The notes beneath the pieces were generated by a model. It saw only the letters and a list, made by a program, of their open reading frames with translations, did no database searches and was not told the origin of the DNA. A stretch of DNA of 64,000 bases from CAYMRL01 sp964473205 (GTDB lineage Bacteria; Deinococcota; Deinococci; Deinococcales; Trueperaceae), in assembly GCA_964473205.1 (NCBI GenBank), contig CAYYOK010000005.1, forward strand, positions 1-64,000. Reading direction: 5' to 3'. This document shows, one piece after another, positions 16,694 through 25,647 of the stretch (its first letter is position 1; every line of letters begins with the position of its first letter). Made by a program: the position numbers and the translations under genes.

Positions 16694-17732
16694 AGCCGCC
16701 GCCCATCACGACGTGGCGCGTCGAGGACTCGCGCACGATCAGCTCGGGACGCACCGTGATCACGCGCGGCGGCCGCGGCTCGCTGCGGGACAGCCGCTCC
16801 AGAAGCATCTCGGCCGCCAGCCGGCCGCGCTCCTCGGCGCGCAAGGAGACGCTGCTGAGCGTCGGCGTGGTCATGCCCGCCATGGCGATGTCGTCCATGC
16901 CCATCACGGCGACCTCGCCTGGGACCTCGCGTCCGAGCTCGTTGAGGCGACGCAGCACTCCTATCGCCATCGCGTCGTTGGCGCAGAAGATGCCGTCGAT
17001 GTCGCCGTCTCTGGCGAGCAGGTCGTCCACCGCCCGGTAACCGCTGGCCATGGTGAAATCGCCCGCCACGATGCTCTGAGCCGTGACGGTCATGCCGCGC
17101 TGCGCCAAAGCCTGCCTGAAGCCGGCAGCGCGCCGCTCGGCGGGAACGGTGCCAGGCTCGCCGTTGACCATGGCGAGGCGGCGTCTTCCCTGCTCGGTCA
17201 GGTGCGCGACGGCCATCTCGACCCCGACCGCCGAATCCACGCGGACTGCGTCGACGGGCAGGTCGTCAGGGAAGCTGCCGATCAGGCACAGGCGCCCGGC
17301 GGCCTCGCGGATCTGCTGCAGCAATGCGGGTCCCGGGCGCAGCGACACCAGGATCATCCCGTCGAGCTGGCGCCGGTGAAGGCCGCGCATCAGGTCGGGC
17401 TCGGCAGCGGAGCCGGCTTGACGGCTCATGAGGAGGAGCTGGTAGCCGCGCTCGGTCACCGCCCGCTGGACGCCGGCGGCCATCTGCACGTAGACGGGGT
17501 TGGCGACGTCGGGGACCACCAGGGCGACCTGCTCCGTGGCCCGGCGCTTGAGGCTGCGCGCGGCGTGGTTCGGCACGTAGCCGAGGTCGCTCACCGCTGC
17601 GACCACGCGTTGCCGCGTGTCGTCGGGGGCGTTGGCGCCGTTGATCACCCGCGACACGGTGCCAGGCGACACGCCCGCCCTGCGAGCGACGTCGATTATC
17701 GTTACCGCTTTGCCTTGCTCCTGTTCGCTCAT
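16686..17732 (-). CDS. LacI family transcriptional regulator of the ABC/DraG operon
   Basis: A repressor of 348 residues with an N-terminal helix-turn-helix (VTIIDVARRAGVSPGTVSRV, 11-30) and a periplasmic-binding-protein-like sensor domain. I chose ATG 17732, which has AGGAGG at the right distance; an in-frame ATG at 17861 would put the operator inside the gene. The C-terminal domain should bind a sugar or nucleoside-type inducer. It is the first gene of the operon that runs to 7641, and the near-palindrome at 17836 suggests autoregulation. Confidence 0.92.
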   Translation of the reverse strand: MSEQEQGKAVTIIDVARRAGVSPGTVSRVINGANAPDDTRQRVVAAVSDLGYVPNHAARSLKRRATEQVALVVPDVANPVYVQMAAGVQRAVTERGYQLLLMSRQAGSAAEPDLMRGLHRRQLDGMILVSLRPGPALLQQIREAAGRLCLIGSFPDDLPVDAVRVDSAVGVEMAVAHLTEQGRRRLAMVNGEPGTVPAERRAAGFRQALAQRGMTVTAQSIVAGDFTMASGYRAVDDLLARDGDIDGIFCANDAMAIGVLRRLNELGREVPGEVAVMGMDDIAMAGMTTPTLSSVSLRAEERGRLAAEMLLERLSRSEPRPPRVITVRPELIVRESSTRHVVMGGGYA

Positions 17733-17835
17733 GCGCCTCCTGATCGGGGCGGCGAGAGGTGGCGTCAGACGGTCTTGGGTCGAGCGGCGCGCCGCTTTGC
17801 GGCTGCCGGGCGCGATTCGGGTTGGCTCAATCACG

Positions 17836-17849
17836 TTAAATCGTTTTAA
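17836..17849. promoter_or_regulatory. LacI-type operator TTAAATCGTTTTAA
   Basis: A 14-base near-perfect palindrome centred on CG, the usual LacI-family operator shape; only one symmetric pair mismatches. It is an AT-rich island in GC-rich DNA about 100 bases before the LacI start. On the minus strand a TTGACG -35-like box (17856-17861) lies just upstream, so a repressor here would cover the promoter of the whole LacI-ABC-DraG operon. Confidence 0.65.
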
Positions 17850-17906
17850 TGGGGTCGTCAAGTAGCGCGCTGGTGTTCGATTCGGCAGCGTCGAGCTGGT
17901 GGTCCC

Positions 17907-18746
17907 CTAGCTCTTGTCCCGCGGATCGAGCACGTCGCGCAGGCCGTCACCCAGCAGGTTGATGCCGAGCACGGTCACGAAGATCGACAGGCCGGGGTAG
18001 AGCGACAGCCACGGCGCCGACTGCATGTAGCCGGTGCCGATGCGCAGCGTAGAGCCCCACGACGGCGTCGGCGGCTGCACACCCAGACCGAGGAACGACA
18101 GCGCCGTCTCGGCCAGGATCGCCGCGGCGATGGCGATGGAGGTCTGCACCAGCAGCGGTCCGACCATGTTGGGGAAGACGTGCTTGACCATCACCTTGCC
18201 CGCCGAGTTGCCCAGTGCCCGTGCCGCCTCGACGAACTCTCGCTCCCTGAGGCTCAGAGCCTGTGCCCGTGCCAGCCGTATGAAGGCCGGAGCGCTGCCT
18301 ATCCCGATCGCCAGCATCGCGGTGGTGAGGTTGCCTCCCAGCGCGGCTGCGAGCGCGAGGGCCAGCACGATGGTCGGGAACGCGATCATCGCGTCCGCCA
18401 GGCGCATGAACACGATCTGGTCGAGCCAGCCGCCGACGTAGCCGGAGAGAAGGCCGATGGGCACGCCGATGCCGACCGCGATCAGCACGGCGATGAGGCC
18501 GGCTCTGATCGAGGCCCTGGCTCCGTAGATGAGACGGGACATCAGGTCCCGGCCGATCTCGTCGGTGCCGAGCATGTACTTCGCGCTCGGCGCCTGCAAG
18601 ATCGCGGTGAAGTCGGGCTTGGTCGGGTCGTACGGCGCCAACTGCGGCGCGAACGACGCCACCAGCAGCACCAGCACGACGATGACCAGGCCGATGACGG
18701 CGAGCGGCCGCCTGAGGAACTGCCTCGTCGCCCTGCGCCAGGTCAT
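17907..18746 (-). CDS. Peptide/nickel-type ABC transporter permease (DppC type)
   Basis: A membrane subunit of 279 residues. It has the DppC N-terminal pattern of one span, then HxLGTDE-like YMLGTDEIGRDLMSRLIYGAR, and the loop EAARALGNSAGKVMVKHVFPN that contacts the ATPase. The start ATG 18746 overlaps the DppB stop (ATGA). The ending LRDVLDPRDKS is typical. It carries peptides or similar small solutes together with the proteins at 18743 and 19760; no DppD/DppF ATPases are nearby. Confidence 0.92.
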   Translation of the reverse strand: MTWRRATRQFLRRPLAVIGLVIVVLVLLVASFAPQLAPYDPTKPDFTAILQAPSAKYMLGTDEIGRDLMSRLIYGARASIRAGLIAVLIAVGIGVPIGLLSGYVGGWLDQIVFMRLADAMIAFPTIVLALALAAALGGNLTTAMLAIGIGSAPAFIRLARAQALSLREREFVEAARALGNSAGKVMVKHVFPNMVGPLLVQTSIAIAAAILAETALSFLGLGVQPPTPSWGSTLRIGTGYMQSAPWLSLYPGLSIFVTVLGINLLGDGLRDVLDPRDKS

Positions 18747-19687
18747 GAGTACCTGATCCTCGGGTCGACGAGGCTGTACGAGATGTCCGTGAGCAGGTTG
18801 ACGGCGATCACGACCATCGAGAACAGCACCATCAGGCTCTGCATCATCACGAAGTCGGACCTGAGGAAGGCGCTGTAGATGAGGCGCCCGAAGCCGGGGA
18901 CGGCGAAGAGGGTGTCGATGACGATGACGCCTCCCATCAGACCGGAGAACTCCAGGCCGATGAGGGTGAACAGCGGTATCAGCGCGTTGCGCAGCGCGTG
19001 GCGCAGGTTGACCGAGACCTCGGAGGCGCCCTTCGCCCGCGCTGTGCGCACGAAGTCGCTGTTGATCACCTCGAGCATGCTGCCGCGCGTCATGCGCATG
19101 AAGATGCCGATGGGCCGCAGGGCCAGGGCGGTGGCGGGGAGGATCGAGTGGTGCAGGCTGCGCCACGGGTCCTCGTTGAAGCGCACGAAGCCGGAGGACG
19201 GGAACCAGCCCAACTGCAGGGCGACGAAGTACATCAGCAAGATACCTGCCCAGAACGCAGGGATGGAGATGGCCGAGAGAGCGAAGACGGAGCTGAGCGC
19301 GTCGATGAACCCGCCGCGCTTGACGGCCGAGAGGATCCCGAGCGGCACGCCGACCGAGATCGAGATGAGCAGCGATACCAGCGCGATCTGCAGCGTGACG
19401 GGGAACGCGAAGCCGACTGCCCGAGTGACGGGAGTGTTGTCGACGAGGGAGCGCCCGAGATCGCCGGTGAAGATGCCGCCGAGCCAGGTCAGGTACTGAA
19501 CGTGGACGGGGCGGTTGAGCCCCATGCGCTCGCGGAGCACCGCGCGCGACTGAGGCGTCGCCTCGTCGCCGAGGATGGCCAGCGTCGGGTCGCCCGGCAG
19601 CAGCTGCATCACCGAGAACACGGCGGCGGTGATGAAGATGATGACCGGGATCGCCGTCAGGATCCGGTTGACTAAGAAGGTCAGCAT
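18743..19687 (-). CDS. Peptide/nickel-type ABC transporter permease (DppB type)
   Basis: A membrane subunit of 314 residues starting with the usual DppB span LVNRILTAIPVIIFITAAVF and LLPGDP. The ATPase-contact loop reads RTARAKGASEVSVNLRHALRNAL, and the protein ends SYSLVDPRIRYS as the family does. It lies between the binding-protein gene upstream and DppC downstream. Confidence 0.93.
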   Translation of the reverse strand: MLTFLVNRILTAIPVIIFITAAVFSVMQLLPGDPTLAILGDEATPQSRAVLRERMGLNRPVHVQYLTWLGGIFTGDLGRSLVDNTPVTRAVGFAFPVTLQIALVSLLISISVGVPLGILSAVKRGGFIDALSSVFALSAISIPAFWAGILLMYFVALQLGWFPSSGFVRFNEDPWRSLHHSILPATALALRPIGIFMRMTRGSMLEVINSDFVRTARAKGASEVSVNLRHALRNALIPLFTLIGLEFSGLMGGVIVIDTLFAVPGFGRLIYSAFLRSDFVMMQSLMVLFSMVVIAVNLLTDISYSLVDPRIRYS

Positions 19688-19704
19688 GCGGCTCCAGCTA
19701 CGAA

Positions 19705-19739
19705 CGGGGCGGGCGACACATCCGTGACCACCCGCCCCG
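19705..19739 (-). terminator. Intercistronic GC hairpin between binding protein and permease genes
   Basis: CGGGGCGGG (19705-19713) pairs with CCCGCCCCG (19731-19739) to give a 9-bp stem with a 17-base loop. There is no T-run. Such hairpins after a binding-protein gene usually stabilise its mRNA or give partial termination, so that more binding protein than permease is made. Confidence 0.5.
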
Positions 19740-19759
19740 GGCTGTTACTCAGTTGTCGC

Positions 19760-21286
19760 TCAGTCGTTGACCCACACGGTCTCGAACCGCATCATGCCGT
19801 CGGGGATGTGAGGGAAGCCCTGCAGGCGGTCGCGGTAGGCCTTGATCTCCGCCCGGTGGAACAAGAAGAGGTAGGGCATCTCGAGGAGCATCTCGTCGGC
19901 GGCCGCGCGGTACAGCTCGCGGCGCTCGGCGGTGTCGCTGACGGCGCGGGCGCGCGTGAGGAGGTCGTCGATGGTCGCGTTGTTGATGTTCGCGAAGTTG
20001 GTGCTGTTGGAGGTGAACCACGGGTACGCGCTCAGGTCGGGGTCGTTGCGCGGGGTCAGCGAGATCCAGGCGGCGGTGTAGTTGTCCTCACCGGCGCGCG
20101 CGAGGATCTGACCGAACTCGGTCGGCTGCGCGTTGAGCTGGATCCCGAACTCGGCGCACATCGCCTGGACCAGCGTGATGAGGCGGGTGTTCTCCTCGTC
20201 GGCGGAGTAGATCACGTCGAAGGAGAAGCCGTTGGGCGAGCCGGCGAGGTCGAGCAGCTCGCGCACCTTCTCGGGGTCGCGCTGCGGGATCTTCTCGTCG
20301 TCCATGTCGGTCACGAAGGTGGCCGGCGAGAACGGGCTGTAGCCGGCGACGGCGCCGCCGTTGGCGAACACCGTGCTGATGATGATGTTGCGATCGACGC
20401 AGTAGTTCAGCGCCTGGCGGCGGTAAGGGTTGCCGAGGGCTTCGGACTGGGTGTTGATGTACATGCTCGAGTAGCCGAGGCCGGGAACCGACTCCACCAC
20501 GACGCCGGGGTAGGACTGGAGGTCCTCGAGGTCCTTGCCGGGGATCGTGTAGATCATGTCGAGCGCGCCGGACTTGAGGTTGATGACGCGCGACTCGCCG
20601 TCGACGAACGGACGCACGATGACCTGGTCGAGGTACGGCAGGCCTTCGCGGAAGTAGTCGTCGTTGCGTACCAGGAGGATGCGGTCGTCGCGGATGTGGT
20701 CGACGAACTTGAACGGACCGGCGCCGGCCAGGTGCTGGGTGAACTCGTCGCCGTGAGTCTCGACCGCGGTGGGGGAGACGATCATGCCGCTCCACGAGGC
20801 AAGGGCCGGCAGGAAGGCGGCGTACGGCTGGCTGAGGCGGGCGACGAAGGTGTGCTCGTCGACGGCCTCGTACGACTCGACGAAGCTCAGCTCCGACGCG
20901 CGGGGAGAGCCGGTGTCGGGGTTCTTGATGCGGTCGAAGTTGAAGACGAACGCTTCGGCGTTGACGGGCGTGCCGTCGTGGAAGCGCGCGTTCTGCACCA
21001 GGCGGAAGGTGTAAGTGAGGCCGTCGTCGGAGATCTCCCACGACTCGGCGAGGCCGGGGGCCGGCACGAAGTCGAGGTTCATCTCGACGATGGTCGCGAA
21101 GATGTTGTGCAGCACGTTACGGGCCGACGCCGCGTTGGTGAGGTGCGGGTCGAGGTTGGGCGGATCGTCGGTCGTGGCCACGGTGATGCTGCCCCCGTAG
21201 CGGGGCTCTTGCGCGCTGGCGCTGAACAGCAGGCCGAGCACTAGGAGCGCTGAGAGAGTAGCGAGCGTCAAACGGCGGAAATTCAT
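19760..21286 (-). CDS. Peptide-type ABC transporter substrate-binding protein (SBP family 5)
   Basis: A 508-residue solute-binding protein with a signal peptide ending SASAQ. The mature part has GGSITVATTDDPPNLDPH, LAESWEISDDGLTYTFRL and GTPVNAEAFVFNFDRI, all standard for the DppA/OppA family. ATG 21286 has GGAGG six bases upstream, and an earlier in-frame ATG lacks one. Upstream lie three 14-base-spaced direct repeats that may control it. The ligand is unknown; family members bind peptides, nickel or oligosaccharides. Confidence 0.92.
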   Translation of the reverse strand: MNFRRLTLATLSALLVLGLLFSASAQEPRYGGSITVATTDDPPNLDPHLTNAASARNVLHNIFATIVEMNLDFVPAPGLAESWEISDDGLTYTFRLVQNARFHDGTPVNAEAFVFNFDRIKNPDTGSPRASELSFVESYEAVDEHTFVARLSQPYAAFLPALASWSGMIVSPTAVETHGDEFTQHLAGAGPFKFVDHIRDDRILLVRNDDYFREGLPYLDQVIVRPFVDGESRVINLKSGALDMIYTIPGKDLEDLQSYPGVVVESVPGLGYSSMYINTQSEALGNPYRRQALNYCVDRNIIISTVFANGGAVAGYSPFSPATFVTDMDDEKIPQRDPEKVRELLDLAGSPNGFSFDVIYSADEENTRLITLVQAMCAEFGIQLNAQPTEFGQILARAGEDNYTAAWISLTPRNDPDLSAYPWFTSNSTNFANINNATIDDLLTRARAVSDTAERRELYRAAADEMLLEMPYLFLFHRAEIKAYRDRLQGFPHIPDGMMRFETVWVND

Positions 21287-21602
21287 CGTTCCTCCAAACA
21301 TAGGTGCGGCGGCACGTGAACTCGACTTCCCAAGCAGAACCCTGTCCGAGAATCGCAGGCGTGTCGCCGCTGGAACCCATCGCCTACCTGACAGTCCTTA
21401 CCTGTCGGTACGTACCTGTCGTCGGCGAGATACGCGGGCAGGGTGATGGTACCTCAGGACCGGCCAGATGAGAGAACGATGCTGCCGGTGCGAGTACAAA
21501 GCGCTTAGGGGCCTTGTCGCTTCGGCCCGTGCCGATCCGGGTCATGCTGGCAGCGATGCCGATGAGCCTCGCTAACCGACCTGGTCCGACGGATCGCAGC
21601 CT
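21287..21602. other. 316-bp intergenic region between divergent genes
   Basis: It separates the leftward peptide importer from the rightward GH3 enzyme. It holds a TATGTT box (21297-21302, minus strand) just before the importer's ribosome binding site and the TACCTG repeats at 21385-21418. I see no gene in it. Confidence 0.7.
21385..21418. repeat. Three TACCTG direct repeats at 14-base spacing
   Basis: TACCTG occurs at 21385, 21399 and 21413, each followed by ACAG, TCGG and TCGT respectively. Read on the minus strand they are GACAGGTA-like units at a constant period of 14 bases, about 100-130 bases before the peptide-importer start. The last two copies also embrace the palindrome GGTACGTACC (21407-21416). 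They look like multiple binding sites for a regulator. Confidence 0.5.
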
Positions 21603-23192
21603 ATGAACCTCGCGCGCCTGCTGATGATCGACCTGTCCGGCTCGCGACTGACCCCCGACGAGAGCGAGTTCCTCAGGCAGCGCCGGCCCGGCGGCGTGTG
21701 CCTGTTCGCGCGCAACGTCGTCGACCGCTTCCAGCTCGCCGATTACGTCGAGGAGCTGCGGTCGTTGGCGGGGCCCGAGCTCATCGTCACACTCGACCAG
21801 GAGGGCGGCGGGGTCGTGCGCATCACCGACCTGCCCTACCCGCCCAGCGCGATGGCGCTGGGCGCGGCCGACGACGTCGAGCTGACCCGCGCCGTCGCGG
21901 AGGCGACAGGGCACGGCCTGCGGTCGGTGGGCGTCGACGTGGACCTGGCGCCGGTGGCGGACGTGAACTCGAACCCTGCGAACCCGGTGATCGCCGACCG
22001 CGCGTTCGGTGCTGATCCCGAGCTGGTGTCGCGGCACGTGGTCGCGTTCGTGCAGGGTCTGCAGAGCGCGGGCGTCGGGGCCACGGTCAAGCACTTCCCC
22101 GGCCACGGCGACGCTGCCATCGATTCGCACCTCGCCCTCCCGACCCTCGACTGCTCGCTCGAGGAGCTCGAACGGCGCGAGTGGCCGCCGTTCGTGGCCG
22201 CGTTCCGGGCCGGGGTCGCCGCTGTGATGACGGCCCACATCGTGATGCGGCGCATCGACCCCGACTACCCGGGCACGCTCTCGCGCCCGGTGATCACCGG
22301 CCTGCTGCGCGAGCGCCTCGGCTTCCAGGGCGTGGTGTTCACCGACGCGCTGGAGATGAAGGCGATCGCCGACCGCTGGGGCGGCCCGGAGGCCGCCGTG
22401 CTGGCGCTCGCCGCTGGCGTCGACATGCCCGCACAGGTGGCGACGCTGAAGGTGCAGGAGGAGACGGTCGTAGCGATCGAGCGGGCGGTCGCCGCGGGAC
22501 GGCTCGACGAGCAGGCGCTGGCCGCCTCGGCCGAGCGCTTGGGACGGCTGCTGCGGCTCGGCCGCCCGCGGCCTGACGCGGCGGGAGCCTGGCGCGCTGG
22601 GGACGCCGAGCTGCTGGACGAGGCCGCGCGGCGCGCGCTGGTTTCGCTCGGCGTGGCGAGCGAGCCTGGCGCGTTGCCGAGCGTGGAGCGCGGTGGCCGC
22701 GTCGTGCTGGTGGCAGCTCAGGCGACGCGCCAGAGCGCCGCCACCCAAGCTACGGTCAGCCCCGCCGCGGGCCTGGCCGCGGCGCTGCGCGAGCGCGGGG
22801 TGGACGTGATCGAGGTGCCCTACCAACCTGACGAGGCCGCCTCAGTGCTGCCAGAGGCGCTGGCCCGAGCCGAGTCGTCGGACCTGCTCGTCTTCGCCTC
22901 GACGGCCCGCACCGTGCTCAAGGAGGCCGAGGTCGGCCTGGCTAGAGGACTGGCGGAAGGCCTGAAGGGCAGTTCGCAGGGTGGCTACTCGACCGGCCTC
23001 GCAGCCGACCGAGGCCGCCATACCGCGTTCGTGCACGTGGCGCTGTGGAACCCGTACCTCGTCAAGGCCGTGCCAGGGCCCGCACTGGTGACGTTCGGCT
23101 GGCGCGAGCGGTCGGTGAGCGCAGCCGCTGCCGCGCTGCTGGGCGAGGTGAGAGCGGTGGCGACGGCGCCGGTCGAGCTGTGGACGGGGTGA
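21603..23192 (+). CDS. Glycoside hydrolase family 3 beta-N-acetylhexosaminidase (NagZ-like, cytoplasmic)
   Basis: A GH3 enzyme of 529 residues that should cleave beta-linked GlcNAc residues from chito- or muro-oligosaccharides. Visible are LDQEGGGVVR, the KHFPGHGDAAIDSH block (163-176) that carries the NagZ Asp-His acid/base dyad, and the nucleophile Asp248 in VFTDALEM. Residues 330-529 add a second alpha/beta domain. No signal peptide, so it is cytoplasmic, unlike the paralogue at 25648. The next gene downstream is in low-GC DNA. Confidence 0.9.
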   Translation: MNLARLLMIDLSGSRLTPDESEFLRQRRPGGVCLFARNVVDRFQLADYVEELRSLAGPELIVTLDQEGGGVVRITDLPYPPSAMALGAADDVELTRAVAEATGHGLRSVGVDVDLAPVADVNSNPANPVIADRAFGADPELVSRHVVAFVQGLQSAGVGATVKHFPGHGDAAIDSHLALPTLDCSLEELERREWPPFVAAFRAGVAAVMTAHIVMRRIDPDYPGTLSRPVITGLLRERLGFQGVVFTDALEMKAIADRWGGPEAAVLALAAGVDMPAQVATLKVQEETVVAIERAVAAGRLDEQALAASAERLGRLLRLGRPRPDAAGAWRAGDAELLDEAARRALVSLGVASEPGALPSVERGGRVVLVAAQATRQSAATQATVSPAAGLAAALRERGVDVIEVPYQPDEAASVLPEALARAESSDLLVFASTARTVLKEAEVGLARGLAEGLKGSSQGGYSTGLAADRGRHTAFVHVALWNPYLVKAVPGPALVTFGWRERSVSAAAAALLGEVRAVATAPVELWTG

Positions 23193-23587
23193 GTTCGCAG
23201 CTTCGTTCTGCGCTCACTGGTTAGCCTAGGTAAGAGGTTGAAGGCATAGCCGGTTGAAAGCAGATGCTTTGGGAAAATCGTACGCACGTGTACTACTTGT
23301 CGCTTGTAAACAATACGGCTGTCCGGGCGCAGTCGCCTAAGAGCCACCACAACCCTGATCATCGGGAACTCATGGATGTCGTCCAAAAGACGTGTCGCGT
23401 CACCTAGAAGAGCGCGTCAGAATCGGAAGAAACAAGTCGAGTTGCGCGACCGCCATCGGCTTCAAGTCTACCGAGACCGCAGTTGTAACGTGGTCGGCAA
23501 TCTGAAGGAGGGCGATGCTAGGAGATCTAAGTGTGTAATGGCTAGACAGCGATAAAGAACGTAGCCTCCTAAGGAAGGAAAGATCCT
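23193..23587. other. Low-GC non-coding left flank of the inserted gene
   Basis: This 395-base stretch drops sharply in GC relative to the GH3 gene before it and shows no credible frame. It ends with AAGGAAGGA, the ribosome binding site of the AlbA_2-type gene. I found no direct repeat, integrase fragment or tRNA that would mark the insertion mechanism. Confidence 0.6.
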
Positions 23588-25456
23588 GTGACGTGGGACG
23601 ACCTACAGCTGCTTCGTGAGAGCGTCGACTTTGAAGCCAAGGCGGCACAAGGGCGTGACGGTACGGGAGCCGTGCCGGATAGCTTATGGGCCACATACTC
23701 AGCTTTAGCTAACACCAATGGCGGGATCGTCGTTCTCGGGGTGAGAGAAGAAGACGATCGCTCACTCACGCCCGTTGGGCTCATGAGCGTTGACCGTGTG
23801 CTTACAGACTTCTGGAATACTATTAACAACTCAACGAAGGTTAACCGTAATATTCTCAATGATGGGCGCGTGCATATCGTCGGTTGGGGCTCTGTCAATA
23901 TGATTGCAATTGATGTTCCGAGAGCTAGTAGAAGCGATAGGCCAATATTCGTAGGCGCTAACCCATTTACTGGCACGTATAGGCGCAATTTTGACGGTGA
24001 TTACTTATGTGATGAAAATACGGTTCGGCGGATGATTGCCGATTCTACGCAGGACACTAGAGATGATCAAATCCTTGATGGCTTTGGTATGGACGATTTG
24101 GACGAATCAGCGCTCGCGTCCTTCAGGAATGAGTTTCGGTCTACGCGGCCGGGCCATCCCTGGATATCTCTTGGCGACGTTGAGCTACTTCGGAGTCTGG
24201 GCGGTTGGCGGCGTGACCGAAGCACGGGCGCCGAGGGATTGACGTTCGCGGGAATTCTGATGTTTGGCCATTTGAGATCAATCCTAGATGCGTTTCCCAA
24301 CTACGTAATCGACTTCCAGGAGCGACCGGACGAAAGAAGCAGCAGAGAGACACGATGGCTTGATAGGGTGACGACCGACGGAACGTGGTCCGGCAATCTC
24401 TTTGACTTCTATCGACGCGTCTATCCGAAAATGACCGCAAGTCTCCGCGTGCCTTTTCAACTTCGGGACGGAAAGCGAGTCGATGAGACTCATGTGCACG
24501 AGGCGCTCAGGGAGGCTCTGGTCAATACACTCATTCACGCAGACTTCTCTGGGACTACTTCGATTTCAGTGCTTGCATATCCCCACAAGTTCGTTTTTCG
24601 AAATCCCGGTGGTTTGCGTTTACCCTTAGACATTATTCTAGCGGGCGGAACAAGTGATTGCCGAAACCGTAACCTGCAAAAGATGTTCCAGATGGTTGGA
24701 GCGGTTGAGCAAGCGGGATCAGGTGTGCCGAAGATCCTTAGAGCGTGGCGCGAGCAAGATTGGTTTCGGCCTCTTTGGCGTGAACGTCTCGATCCCGACA
24801 TGACCCAACTGGAGATGGGGATGCAGAGCTTGCTTCCCGCCGCTTCGCTTGAGGCCTTGATTCAAAGGTTTGGAGTGGAGTTCGACCGGTTGGATCACGA
24901 GCAGAGACTTGCTGTTGTAATTGCCCATGCGGAAGGAGCTGTGACGAACCAGAGGCTGCAAGAGGTTACTAGCACCCACCCAACTGATCTAACGCGCATT
25001 CTCCGAGTACTTGTAGGAGACGGCTTGTTGATTAAGGTTGGGGTCGGACGAGGTACTTCATATGAGCTTCCATCAGTTGGAAGCCAGGGTAGCTTGTTCG
25101 ATAAGAGCCCTTCTAAAGACTCTCATATGAATGAAGCTGGACTTGAAACAATGCAACCTAGGACCCTTACGGAACAAGTTGAAGCCGATATCCGGCAAGT
25201 TGCGGTCGGAGCGGTAGATGTGATTAAAGCCAAGGGAAGAACTCTCGACAAGCAATTGATGGAGCGTGCGATTTTGGAGGTATGTGAAAAGGATTATCAC
25301 ACCGTGCGAGAAATCGCGACCGCAATAGGCAGATCCGCCCAAACGCTGAGAGCCGCTTATCTACCTGACCTTGTCGCTTCGGGCCGTCTTGAGTTGCGAT
25401 ATCCACAGACTCCCAATCATCCTAGACAGGCATACAAAGCGTCCGTCAAGAATTGA
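23588..25456 (+). CDS. AlbA_2 (Schlafen-type) domain and GHKL-like ATPase protein
   Basis: A protein of 622 residues. The N-terminal part has the AlbA_2 signature SALANTNGGIVVLGVREED (38-56). The middle has EALREALVNTLIHADFSG and FRNPGGLRLP, the C-terminal ATPase-like (HATPase_c_4) region of proteins often annotated as RecG-related. Two winged-helix-like segments follow. Such proteins are proposed transcription regulators or defence factors. GTG 23588 has AAGGAAGGA upstream. Base composition and codon use differ clearly from all neighbours (AT-ending codons common), so it was probably acquired by transfer. Confidence 0.82.
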   Translation: MTWDDLQLLRESVDFEAKAAQGRDGTGAVPDSLWATYSALANTNGGIVVLGVREEDDRSLTPVGLMSVDRVLTDFWNTINNSTKVNRNILNDGRVHIVGWGSVNMIAIDVPRASRSDRPIFVGANPFTGTYRRNFDGDYLCDENTVRRMIADSTQDTRDDQILDGFGMDDLDESALASFRNEFRSTRPGHPWISLGDVELLRSLGGWRRDRSTGAEGLTFAGILMFGHLRSILDAFPNYVIDFQERPDERSSRETRWLDRVTTDGTWSGNLFDFYRRVYPKMTASLRVPFQLRDGKRVDETHVHEALREALVNTLIHADFSGTTSISVLAYPHKFVFRNPGGLRLPLDIILAGGTSDCRNRNLQKMFQMVGAVEQAGSGVPKILRAWREQDWFRPLWRERLDPDMTQLEMGMQSLLPAASLEALIQRFGVEFDRLDHEQRLAVVIAHAEGAVTNQRLQEVTSTHPTDLTRILRVLVGDGLLIKVGVGRGTSYELPSVGSQGSLFDKSPSKDSHMNEAGLETMQPRTLTEQVEADIRQVAVGAVDVIKAKGRTLDKQLMERAILEVCEKDYHTVREIATAIGRSAQTLRAAYLPDLVASGRLELRYPQTPNHPRQAYKASVKN

Positions 25457-25464
25457 CCAGCGGA

Positions 25465-25480
25465 AGTCTTCACAAAGACT
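25465..25480 (+). terminator. Stem-loop after the AlbA_2-type gene
   Basis: AGTCTT, CACA, AAGACT forms a 6-bp stem with a 4-base loop nine bases after the stop. No T-run follows, so termination here is uncertain. The rest up to 25647 is AT-rich and holds no visible gene. Confidence 0.3.
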
Positions 25481-25647
25481 ACATTGAAGTACGAAGAGCC
25501 AGCCTCAAGCCTCGTAACATAAGGACAATAACATTGACAGTGCACACCTGAGCAATCTAGTAGAGCAACCTGGACTCCAATGTTTAGGGAGACTACAGCC
25601 CCTTGGGACTAATCTGTCAGTGACGAAATCATCGGAACTTAGATACT

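Noticed and set aside
23400..23988. Minus-strand open frames across the start of the AlbA_2-type gene
   Set aside because: No ribosome binding site, no domain, and the opposite strand encodes a clear protein with a good ribosome binding site.
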